61,764 nt of DNA, from the NCBI GenBank assembly GCA_019114245.1, contig DXFX01000070.1, positions 1 to 61,764 on the forward strand, in the 5' to 3' direction. Below the pieces are notes generated by a model. The model had not been told where the DNA came from. It saw only the letters and a program-made list of their open reading frames with translations, and did no database searches. The stretch comes from Candidatus Borkfalkia faecipullorum. Lineage in GTDB: Bacteria > Bacillota > Clostridia > Christensenellales > Borkfalkiaceae. Positions 18,259-27,190 of this stretch are shown piece by piece (the stretch's first letter is position 1; every line of letters begins with the position of its first letter). A program made the position numbers and the translations under genes.

Positions 18259-19840
18259 TTGTTTCCTCCTGATAATTTATTACATATGATTCGGCGTTCG
18301 TCCTGACCGTGGTCACGAATGTGAGGCCGACTTCGCCCGTATCGCTGACCGTGATATCCGGCCGCAGAGGGTTGTTGTCTGCGTCGCGGACAAAATCGAT
18401 GGTGTAGTTGTACTCGCCGTTCATGAGGTTTGCGCCGTAAACGACGAGACCGACGTCCTGCAGGACGGTAATGCCCGATGTATCTCCGTTTGCCACCAGG
18501 TTGATGGCGTACCCGCTGCCCAGCGTGATGGCGCCGATGCGCATTTCCGCACCCGAGAGAGTGACGGAAGTGACCTTTGCCCCTTCCTCCACGATGCCCG
18601 CAAAGGTGCCGAAAGAGGTATCGCGCAGGCGGGCGCCTGTATAAGCGAGGTCGAAGGTGACGCTTTCAAAGGCGACGCGGTCGATGACGGCCCCCTTTGC
18701 CACTGCGCCGAACAGACCGCCCTGCAATGCAGAGCCGCTGCTGTGCTTGACGGAAATGTTGGAGAGGGTGTACGTCTGCCCTTCCGTACTGTAAAATTTG
18801 CCGCTGAACACGTTGCTGCTGAGCGCCGCGGGCCAGGCGACCTTGCCGTCCTGGAAATCGAGGTCGGCGAGGATCTCGTACCAGCCTTTCGCATCGCCGT
18901 TTGCGGAGAGCTGCTCCGCCGTTTCGATGCGGTAGCGCGTGCCTTCCACAAAATCGACGTAGATGTTCTGGACGCGGTTCACCGCCGTGCCCGTCTCATA
19001 GTCGATGTAGCCGGTGTGCTCGAAAGAATCGCTGATCGCCTCGGTGCGGTCTGCATCCGCATACGCCGCCGAAAAAGTATAATTTTCCAGTTTGGGGAAA
19101 GCGTACTCCTCTTTGTCCGCATAGGCATGGCTGTAATTCATGGCGCCGTTGTCCCAGCGGGGGACCCACACCGTGTCGCGGTCGGCGCTTGCAGAGCCTT
19201 CCGCATTGGCGGTCTTGTAGTCGAAGTCGGTCGTCCCGTACAGGGTCCACTCCCCGTCCACCTGATGATAGTAGTCAAATTCAAAATACGGGACCCAGCA
19301 GGCATACAGCGTGAAGGAGACGATGCCGTCCGCCTCGTTGTACACGAGCCTGTCCTTTTCAAAGTCCCACATATTCTCATAGGTATATGCGGGGTAACCC
19401 GTCGTTTCCGTTCCTGCAACCACGTACGTGCCGTCCTCCGTCTGTTCGAGAACGGTGCCGTTTTCGTCCACGGGATTGCCGCTTTCGTCTGTGACGAGGT
19501 GGCGCGTTTCGTACCAGCCCACCAGGAAATGCCCCGATCGGGTGAGGACGATGTCCTCCGAGTCGCTGCCGGAAGGACGCTTGGGATCTGTCGGTTCGAG
19601 CAGTTTGATGCTCACGTTGCCTTCCCCGTCCTTTTCAAGTTGAGAAGGGTTGAACAGATCCACCACCGTGACCCCGCTGTTCCCCAGAAAGGCTCCCCCG
19701 TTGGGATCGTACGATACCTTGACCGTATAGCCCTGTGACTGCAGGTCCTCAACGGGGGAGAGCGCTGCGCAGGCAGCAATGCCCGAGCACAGCGCACCCG
19801 TTCCGAGAAGAAGCAGTAAAATTTTAAACTTATTTAACAT
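18251..19840 (-). CDS. Lipoprotein with InlB-like repeat, between protease and oppA
   Basis: The 529-residue product has a lipoprotein signal (lipobox GIAAC, Cys24). Residues about 38-165 resemble a stretched InlB-type B-repeat (YTVKVSYDPNGGAFLG, later HFLVGWYETRHL and FTLYACW). A beta-rich C-terminal half contains YEILADLDFQDGKVAW and GLFGAVAKGAVIDRVAFESV, reminiscent of GLUG-type repeats. The function is unknown; its place before oppA suggests a surface-exposed partner for substrate capture. Start 19840 has AAGAAG upstream and lies 20 bases after the protease stop. Confidence 0.75.
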   Translation of the reverse strand: MLNKFKILLLLLGTGALCSGIAACAALSPVEDLQSQGYTVKVSYDPNGGAFLGNSGVTVVDLFNPSQLEKDGEGNVSIKLLEPTDPKRPSGSDSEDIVLTRSGHFLVGWYETRHLVTDESGNPVDENGTVLEQTEDGTYVVAGTETTGYPAYTYENMWDFEKDRLVYNEADGIVSFTLYACWVPYFEFDYYHQVDGEWTLYGTTDFDYKTANAEGSASADRDTVWVPRWDNGAMNYSHAYADKEEYAFPKLENYTFSAAYADADRTEAISDSFEHTGYIDYETGTAVNRVQNIYVDFVEGTRYRIETAEQLSANGDAKGWYEILADLDFQDGKVAWPAALSSNVFSGKFYSTEGQTYTLSNISVKHSSGSALQGGLFGAVAKGAVIDRVAFESVTFDLAYTGARLRDTSFGTFAGIVEEGAKVTSVTLSGAEMRIGAITLGSGYAINLVANGDTSGITVLQDVGLVVYGANLMNGEYNYTIDFVRDADNNPLRPDITVSDTGEVGLTFVTTVRTNAESYVINYQEETNA

Positions 19841-19860
19841 AATTCTTCTTATCCGGTTTT

Positions 19861-22800
19861 TTAATCGTTGCTCTTTTTGTTATTTTTCTTGAGCAGGATC
19901 ACCCACGTTGTCAGACCGATCACAGCAACCAGAAGTACGGCCGCAATGATGAGCCCGACCATGTTGTTTTTGAAGAATGTCTCCACAGCGGAAGGCTGGG
20001 TTCCGGGTTCGGGAGTTTCCTCGCCGCCGCCCTGGTTGAGTTTGAGGTAGGCGATGATGGATTCCGCATCCGTCAGGCGGCTGTAATTGGTGACAAGCGC
20101 CTGCTGTTCCACAGAAGTGATGGCATCATATGCGCGGCGCGCCGCAACGACCTGATCTTCGTTGCTGAGCGTGATCGCCGTCGAATCGGGAAGCTGCGCG
20201 ATCATCGCGATGACTTCCAGCGTTGCCTGCGTCGCGGCGGGGCTGCCCTCTGTCATGACGCTGAAATACTGACCGAAAATAAAGGTATCATAGCCCTGGC
20301 CGTTGGAAGGGCTGACCATGATGAGAGACTGATCGATGTGGCCGATATAGTCGACGAAGTTGGCGCCGTAATAGTAATTGCTGCCGCCTTCCGTCCCGAC
20401 GTTCCACATATAGTAGTCCACGATGCCGAGCCCGCCCATGCTCTGTGCGTAAGGCACGTTTTCCTGCGTGCCGTAAGAAGCGTCGTATTCCTCTTCGAGG
20501 ATGGGCGCCTGATAGCCCTTGAACACCACCATGCGCAGTTCGCCGCAGCCGTAGAACGCCTTGTCGCCCACAGCTTTCAGCGTGCCGGGAAGGGTGACCG
20601 TCTGGACGGGTGCGCCCGCAAACGCCCTTGCCGCAATGCGCGTTGTGCCGTCCTCGACGATGAAGTCCTTATCCTGCTTTGCCATCGGGTAGCTGACAAG
20701 TTCCAGCCCGGTGAGCGTGCTCTGGTACAGAACGCCGTCAATGACGCGCACGGTATCGCTGATCTCGTACGTCTCCGTCAGCTGCGTGCCGATGACCGAA
20801 CCGTTGAATTCGATGTCCGTCATCTTGCCGAAGGTGGCGATCGCGCAGCCTGCGAAAGGATTTTCGCCCAGCCCCGTCAGCTGCGAACCGAAGGAAACTT
20901 CGGTGAGCGCGGAATCCGCAAAGGCAAAATCTCCGATCTTCGTTGCAGACGCAAGGTCCGCTTTCTGCAGGGCAATTCCTTCAAACGCATACGCGCCGAT
21001 CTCGGAAACGACGCTGAGATTGTTGACGGTAGCCAGCGCATAGCAGTTTGCAAACGCGCCGTCGCCCAGAACCGCTCCGTTTGCCAGAGCGATCTCTTTG
21101 AGCGGCGTGCCGGTGAAGGCGTACGCGCCGACGGTGCCGACGCTGGAAAGATCCATGCTTTCCAGGCGGGTCGCCGCAAAGGCGTATTCGCCCACTTTCG
21201 TGATATACGAAGGGAGGGCGACTTCCTTCAAAGAAGTGCAGTACCCGAACAGGTACGGGGCGATCTCATCAAGCGTGCTGCTGAAAGTAATGCTTGTGAG
21301 CGCGCTGTTGAAGGCAAACGCGCCTTCGCCCACCGCAGTTGCCGAAGTGAGGTCGACAGATGCGAGCTGCGGGGCCGCAGAGGAGAATTTGTAGTCGATG
21401 GGCGTCAGTTTGCCGTTGACGTACGCATAATCGAATGCGGGAGAGATCGTGTTGCTTTCCAGCCTGAGATCCATTGCCATCGTTCCGGAGAACGCGTACG
21501 CTCCCACGGAAACCGCGGCGGAAAGATCGACGGAGGTCAGCTTGAACGCATTGTAGAAAGCATAGTCGCCGATGCGCGCGCCGTCGCCCAGCGTGAGGGA
21601 AGAGAGCGCTCCGTTGCCGGCAAAGGCATATTCGCCCAGCACGGCGTTCGAGCCGATCTTCACTTCCGCAAGCGCGGAGAGCACGCCCGCATCAAAGTTG
21701 TAACGGTAATAGTTGTACGAGCTTCCGTCGGGCGCCGTATAGGTGTATGCGCTGTAATAGCTGAAGTTGTTCAGCGTGGCCTCGTCGGAGAGGTCGCACA
21801 GATGCAGCTGCATGGGATTGTAGAAGGCGTAGCCGCCCACCGTGACGTTGTCGCCCAGCGTGACCTTTTTCAGGGACGGGCAGTATGCAAACGCGCCGTC
21901 GCCCACGGTCGTCCCGTCCGCGATCGAAACTTCCGCAATGTCCGTGTAGGCAAAAGCGTTTTCGCCCACAGAGGTGACCGCGGAGAGATCGGGCGTTTCC
22001 GAAATACGGGTGTTGAAGAAGGCGTAGTCCCCTACCTGCGTCAGCTGAGGCATGGACACCCGGTGCAGGTTGGTGCAGTTTGCAAACGCGTACGCGCCCA
22101 CGCTGGTGGCGTTGGGAGCCGTGACGCTGAACAGCTTGGTGTTGCCTGCAAACGCGCCGTTGGCAATGGAAGTTGCATCGATGGTGATGGAGTTGCCCGA
22201 ACGGTTGGGCGCGGAGAGGATGAGCTCGCCGCCCTTGTACACCAGCGATCCGCCCTCGCCGAGGGAGAGCTCGGTGTTCTGCGGGCTGAGCGAGAATGCC
22301 GACACCGCCGTGCCTGCAAAGGCATATTCGCCGATGACGGAGACGTCCTTGCCCAGCGTGACGGAAGTAAGGCGCTCGCAGTTGAAGAAAGCATACGAGG
22401 AGACGACCGCCGCGTTGATGTTCACGGACACGAGCAGCGGGCATTCCGCAAAGACGTAAGAGCCGATCTTGATGCGGGAAGCGCCGATGCGCACGTCGGT
22501 GAGGTATTCGTTCTGGTAGAACGCACCCATGCCGAGGGACTGGCAGGAAGCGGGCAGCTCGAGGTAGTTGAGCTTGGTGTTGGCAAACGCGTAGTCACCG
22601 ATGGCCGCCACTGCGTCGGGCGAAATGTCGGTGAGCGCCGTGTTGCGGAACGCTTCCTTATTGATGAACTGAACGTGTTCGAGGTTGATCTTTTTCAGGC
22701 TGGTGCAGCCGTAGAAGGCGCCCATGCCGATGCGGTTGAGCGTGGAGGGAAGGACCACTTCTTCCAGCGCCGTCAGGCCCGCAAACGCGTAAGACTGGAT

Positions 22801-25800
22801 GTCCGTGACGCCCTCGGGGATGATGACCTTGGTGATGGTGTCTTCACCGATATACACGGGCTTGGAATAGAGCGGATCTTCCTCGTTGATGACGTCCCCT
22901 GCCGTGAGGTCCTTGGGAACGTATTCGTAGTTGGAGAATGCGTAGGAATAAATGGTGGTGATGCCCCTGTCGCCCGGGATCTCGACCGTACCGCCCAGCC
23001 CCTTGTAAGACATCAGGTAAATGCTGTTGGTGGTGAACGGATCCTTGACGGTGACCATCACGCGTTCGGAATAGAGGGTGTTTTTCCCGTCGACCGTGAC
23101 CGTGACGGTGACGATGGTGGTACCCTTCTGCTGGGCGACGAGCGTGCCGTCCTCCGTGACGGTGGCCACCCTCGAGTTGCCCGAACTGAACTTGACCGCC
23201 GTGCGGTCGGGGAAGTAAGAATTGAGCGAGTAAGCAAACGTGACGCTTTCGGACGGGAACATGGAAAGGTTGAGGTCGCCGCCGAAATCGTAACTGCCGC
23301 CCGTGACACCGATCTCGCGTTCGTCCGAGGACAGGCTGTAATATGCCTTGTTGACGGTGTAGCCCGTGAGCTGGAATTTGTTGACTTCGGGAACGGTGTA
23401 ACCGCCTTCATACCCTTCGTCCCCTTCCGCAAGCACGCGCACGCGCACCGTGTCGGAAACGGGATTTCCGGAAGCGTCGTATCCCGTGACGGTGATCTCC
23501 GTTTCGCCGCTCTTATACGCGAGCACCGTGCCGTTGACTACGTCCGCGACGGTATTGTCCTGCGTGGTGAATTGCAGCATCTGGAGCCAGCTGTCCGAAG
23601 GATATGCGCTGATGATGGTGGAAATATCAAACGTTTCGTTGGGGCTGAGCACGATCTCGTCCTGCGTGAACGCAACGCCGAGGAATTCGTCCGGCAGCCT
23701 GATCTCGAACATCGACGTGTTGAGCGCGTAGTCGTAGCAGACCGCGATGAACGAGTTGTTGTTTTCGTTATAGGAGACCGAGCCGTCCGGACCGATCGTA
23801 AGTCCGTCCGACTGTTTGAGCTGTTCGATGTAATCGGTCAGCTCGATGGTCACCGTAGAAGTGGAATTGAAGGAGGAATAGACAGGCGTAAGGTATTTGC
23901 CGAACGAGGAGAGCATGAACCCTTCGTCGCCCATCGTGACCTGCCCCGCCTGCACCGCCATCGCATAGTGGTTGTCGTAGATGCTCAGGTCGGCGTAATA
24001 GGAGGTCTCGCGCGTCGTCCTGTCGTACTCGGTACGGAAGGTGACGTCCGTGAGGGTAGGCGCTTCAAAGTCGATGTACAGCGGGAACGTGAAGGTGTTG
24101 CGGACGTTTTTCTGCTCTTCCTTCGTCCCGTAATCGATGTACGCGCTGACCGTGACGGTGTACTGCGTGTTGTTTTTGAGGTTGTTTTCCAGCACGTCGA
24201 AATCCACCTCGATGGCAGAAGCGACGATGGAACTGCCCGCATTGTGCGATTTGTACTGGTTGTAATCCTGCTTTTCCAGCACTACCCTGCCCGTCGAATC
24301 CTCGACGATGGTGATGTCGATCTCCTTGGCGTTCCTCAGAAGGCCGGCGTAAATCGACTGCAGGCTGTTGACTGCGGACGATGCGCCGTCTTTCTGGTTA
24401 GAGAGGGCGATGTGATCCTTGCTGGCAGCGATCTGCGTGGATGCGGGATCCTGGTTGAACGCATAGGTGCCGAGAGTGAGAATGTAATCGTCGTACATAC
24501 CGCCGATCACACGGGTGGCATAGGCGTCCGCCATCAGTTTGTCCTCGGGATCGAGGCCCGCGTTGATCTCGTCTTTATTGGTGTCGTAATACTCTTCGTC
24601 GAAGATAGGCGCTTCCGTCCAGTCGCCGTAGAAGGCGAGCATGGGGATGTTCATATCCACATCCGTGCCGGACTTTGCGGTGAGGGTGATGAACCCTTCC
24701 ACATACATGCCGTGCTCGAAGGAGTCGTCCATGTATTTCTTGTCCGCGTCCGAAAGGGCGATCTTGACGCTGACGGTGGCCGTGCCGTGCGCGTTGACGG
24801 TGACGCTGGTGCCGTTGCCCGTGCCGCCGTTGACGCCCGTCACCGTGAGAACGGAACCGGAAAGCAGATAGCCGTCCATCGTGACGGTGGTGTCGCCGTG
24901 GCTGGTGTAGGTGGGGCTGACCCCTTCCGTCATGACGATGGCGCCCAGATCGTACGTGACCGCGCTGCCGCTGACGTTGTTGATGTCAAACTTCATCGTG
25001 TACACGCCCGTCTTGCCCTTGTCGTCGCCCAGCTCCAGCTTGGTTTTGTCCATTTTGTTGCCGTCCGTATCGTACGTGGTGATGTAGGATGCGGAAGTAA
25101 ACGCCTTGGTGATGTTGACAAGTCCCGCGCCCTGCTTTCTGACGGCGTAAGGCAGACCGTTTTTGTTGTACACGACGTCTGCCGTGGACATCATCAGCTG
25201 GTTGACGAGAGCCGTGACCTGCGTGGGCGCGACATCGCTGCCGAACACGCCGCTGTAGCGAACGTACTGGCGGATGAGCGCCGCCGCGCCCGCCTGGTTC
25301 GGCGCCGCCATGGACGTACCCGAAAGCCTGTCGTAGCCCTGTCCGGGAACCGCGGAATAGATCTCGCCGCCGTGAGCGGTGATCTCCGGTTTGATCTTCA
25401 GGTCGGAAGTGGGGCCCCAGGAAGAGAAGTCGGACATGAACGGCCCTGCCGTCTGGTCGCGCGCGATCCTGATGACGCCCGTTTCGCTGGCGGCGAGCAG
25501 TTCGCCGTCGTCCTGCGAGATGGAGCACACTGCGCCCATATCCGCACCGACGGACATGGAAATGGTACCCGAAACGTTGTTGTAAATGATGATACCCGAA
25601 GCGCCCTTTTCCTGCAAGGCCACGCGCACTTTGTCCTCAAAGGAGGTGGTGCCGCGCTTGACCAGCACGATCTTGCCTTCGTAATAGCTTTTGTCCTGCG
25701 AATAGTCGGAGGAGCGGCCCACGCCCGGGATAGTGACGTACTCGAACTCGTGGGAGTCGACGCCCTCGCCCAGCGTGGAGAGGATATCGTCCACGAAATG

Positions 25801-27150
25801 TTTCTTTTCCGTGGAGGAGGTGGTCGCCTCGTTGAAGTAAATGATCTGGTCCTTATACTTGATATAAGGCGTCTTGACGCCGTCCACCGATGCGACCGCG
25901 AGGGCTGCATCGTAGGTGCCGGGCGAACCTACCGTACCCGAATCGGGGTTGGAGGTCAGACCGTTGTTGCCGTTCTTTTCGGAGTTGAAGGTTGCGTTGT
26001 AATCGTTGGACGCCGCGGCGATCAGCGAAATGCCCGCTTCCTTGATGCTCTCGTAAATGTCGTTGACGTTCTCTTTGTCCACTTCGCGGGAGAAGCCGCA
26101 GGAAGTGCCGAGGGACATATTGATGACGTCCACGCCCAGCACGACGCAGTCTTCCAACGCTGCGAGAATGGAGGAAGTTTTGGCGCCTTCGGCATAGTCG
26201 GAGAACACCTTCATGATGACGAGCTGCGCGTTGGGAGCGACGCCCGTGATGGTGTCGTCCTTGCCCGCGATGATGCCCGCAACGTGCGTGCCGTGCTCGG
26301 AATTGAGCGGGAACACGTCGCTGTCCTTATCGCCGTAGTCGTACGCGTAAGGCACCTTGTCGCTGACGTACACGTCCTCGCCCGTCAGGCCGGAATTGTA
26401 CGTGGCCGCAACCGTGCTGCCCACTTTTGCGGAGACGTTCTGCAAGTTGAACGCCTTGTCCGAACTCGTGAAGTTGCTGACGCTGAATGCGGTGTGCGTG
26501 TAATCCAGACCGGTATCCAGCACGGCGACGACCACGCCGTCGCCCTGGTATTCGGAGCTGGAGCTGTCGAAAATACCCGTGTCGTACACGTCGACTTCGT
26601 TGGTGACCACTTCCGTGACCGCGGCGGGAGCGTATTCCTCGCCGACGATGACGGTGGCGCCCTTGAGCACCGTGTTCACTTTGGCAAAATCGGAGGCGCT
26701 GACCGTCACTTCAAAGCCGCTGAAAATGGTGTTGTACGATTCGCCCGATTCAAACTTGATGCCCGCGCCCGAAAGTTTTGCCTTCAGCCTTGCGCCCGCA
26801 ATGCCCGCACGGGACGCGATGGAGCGCGCTTCCGCCGTGGAGGTATATTCTTCCAGCGTGAGGGGGCTGCCGCTCTCGTAATACGCGTCCAGCACGGACG
26901 TTTCGCCCGTGTCGACGATCAGCGAGATCTGCTGGTCGTCGGAAACGGTGTCCGGCAGTTTGTACACGGAGTTTTCATCGTAAAAGGATTCGGCGTCCGT
27001 GTCGATGGAGGAAGCGTCGATCTTTTTGATCGCACTGTCTTCGACTGTGTTTTTTCCGCCGGTCACATTGCCGAACGCGCACCCCGCAAAGAGGCACGCC
27101 GCACTGAACAGCGCGAGAAGGCTGACGGCAGGTTTTTTAAGTTTGTTCAT
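19861..27150 (-). CDS. Giant S8 (subtilisin-like) surface protease with PA, Big_2 and LRR_5 domains
   Basis: The 2429-residue protein has a lipobox (LFAGC, Cys24) and an inhibitor-like propeptide region (about 75-170). The S8 catalytic domain shows Asp212 in VLDTGLD, His286 in HGTHVAG, Asn382 in AAASND and Ser613 in GTSMAAP, with a PA-type insert (about 430-570) before the Ser. Lactocepin/C5a-peptidase-like Fn3 domains, two Big_2-like domains (near 1200-1400) and a long LRR_5 array follow (about 1450-2200). A Gly/Glu/Pro linker, a membrane segment (VGLIIAAVLLVAVIGLTTWVILL) and KKNNKKSND close it. It should cut extracellular protein at the cell surface. I chose ATG 27150 (AAGGATC upstream) over ATG 27165, whose SD-like sequence is too close. 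It lies in one operon with the peptide importer. Confidence 0.92.
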   Translation of the reverse strand: MNKLKKPAVSLLALFSAACLFAGCAFGNVTGGKNTVEDSAIKKIDASSIDTDAESFYDENSVYKLPDTVSDDQQISLIVDTGETSVLDAYYESGSPLTLEEYTSTAEARSIASRAGIAGARLKAKLSGAGIKFESGESYNTIFSGFEVTVSASDFAKVNTVLKGATVIVGEEYAPAAVTEVVTNEVDVYDTGIFDSSSSEYQGDGVVVAVLDTGLDYTHTAFSVSNFTSSDKAFNLQNVSAKVGSTVAATYNSGLTGEDVYVSDKVPYAYDYGDKDSDVFPLNSEHGTHVAGIIAGKDDTITGVAPNAQLVIMKVFSDYAEGAKTSSILAALEDCVVLGVDVINMSLGTSCGFSREVDKENVNDIYESIKEAGISLIAAASNDYNATFNSEKNGNNGLTSNPDSGTVGSPGTYDAALAVASVDGVKTPYIKYKDQIIYFNEATTSSTEKKHFVDDILSTLGEGVDSHEFEYVTIPGVGRSSDYSQDKSYYEGKIVLVKRGTTSFEDKVRVALQEKGASGIIIYNNVSGTISMSVGADMGAVCSISQDDGELLAASETGVIRIARDQTAGPFMSDFSSWGPTSDLKIKPEITAHGGEIYSAVPGQGYDRLSGTSMAAPNQAGAAALIRQYVRYSGVFGSDVAPTQVTALVNQLMMSTADVVYNKNGLPYAVRKQGAGLVNITKAFTSASYITTYDTDGNKMDKTKLELGDDKGKTGVYTMKFDINNVSGSAVTYDLGAIVMTEGVSPTYTSHGDTTVTMDGYLLSGSVLTVTGVNGGTGNGTSVTVNAHGTATVSVKIALSDADKKYMDDSFEHGMYVEGFITLTAKSGTDVDMNIPMLAFYGDWTEAPIFDEEYYDTNKDEINAGLDPEDKLMADAYATRVIGGMYDDYILTLGTYAFNQDPASTQIAASKDHIALSNQKDGASSAVNSLQSIYAGLLRNAKEIDITIVEDSTGRVVLEKQDYNQYKSHNAGSSIVASAIEVDFDVLENNLKNNTQYTVTVSAYIDYGTKEEQKNVRNTFTFPLYIDFEAPTLTDVTFRTEYDRTTRETSYYADLSIYDNHYAMAVQAGQVTMGDEGFMLSSFGKYLTPVYSSFNSTSTVTIELTDYIEQLKQSDGLTIGPDGSVSYNENNNSFIAVCYDYALNTSMFEIRLPDEFLGVAFTQDEIVLSPNETFDISTIISAYPSDSWLQMLQFTTQDNTVADVVNGTVLAYKSGETEITVTGYDASGNPVSDTVRVRVLAEGDEGYEGGYTVPEVNKFQLTGYTVNKAYYSLSSDEREIGVTGGSYDFGGDLNLSMFPSESVTFAYSLNSYFPDRTAVKFSSGNSRVATVTEDGTLVAQQKGTTIVTVTVTVDGKNTLYSERVMVTVKDPFTTNSIYLMSYKGLGGTVEIPGDRGITTIYSYAFSNYEYVPKDLTAGDVINEEDPLYSKPVYIGEDTITKVIIPEGVTDIQSYAFAGLTALEEVVLPSTLNRIGMGAFYGCTSLKKINLEHVQFINKEAFRNTALTDISPDAVAAIGDYAFANTKLNYLELPASCQSLGMGAFYQNEYLTDVRIGASRIKIGSYVFAECPLLVSVNINAAVVSSYAFFNCERLTSVTLGKDVSVIGEYAFAGTAVSAFSLSPQNTELSLGEGGSLVYKGGELILSAPNRSGNSITIDATSIANGAFAGNTKLFSVTAPNATSVGAYAFANCTNLHRVSMPQLTQVGDYAFFNTRISETPDLSAVTSVGENAFAYTDIAEVSIADGTTVGDGAFAYCPSLKKVTLGDNVTVGGYAFYNPMQLHLCDLSDEATLNNFSYYSAYTYTAPDGSSYNYYRYNFDAGVLSALAEVKIGSNAVLGEYAFAGNGALSSLTLGDGARIGDYAFYNAFKLTSVDLSAAVSVGAYAFSGTMAMDLRLESNTISPAFDYAYVNGKLTPIDYKFSSAAPQLASVDLTSATAVGEGAFAFNSALTSITFSSTLDEIAPYLFGYCTSLKEVALPSYITKVGEYAFAATRLESMDLSSVGTVGAYAFTGTPLKEIALANGAVLGDGAFANCYALATVNNLSVVSEIGAYAFEGIALQKADLASATKIGDFAFADSALTEVSFGSQLTGLGENPFAGCAIATFGKMTDIEFNGSVIGTQLTETYEISDTVRVIDGVLYQSTLTGLELVSYPMAKQDKDFIVEDGTTRIAARAFAGAPVQTVTLPGTLKAVGDKAFYGCGELRMVVFKGYQAPILEEEYDASYGTQENVPYAQSMGGLGIVDYYMWNVGTEGGSNYYYGANFVDYIGHIDQSLIMVSPSNGQGYDTFIFGQYFSVMTEGSPAATQATLEVIAMIAQLPDSTAITLSNEDQVVAARRAYDAITSVEQQALVTNYSRLTDAESIIAYLKLNQGGGEETPEPGTQPSAVETFFKNNMVGLIIAAVLLVAVIGLTTWVILLKKNNKKSND

Positions 27151-27190
27151 TGTGTGATCCTTCATTCTCCTGATTTATCGCCGGCAGGCG

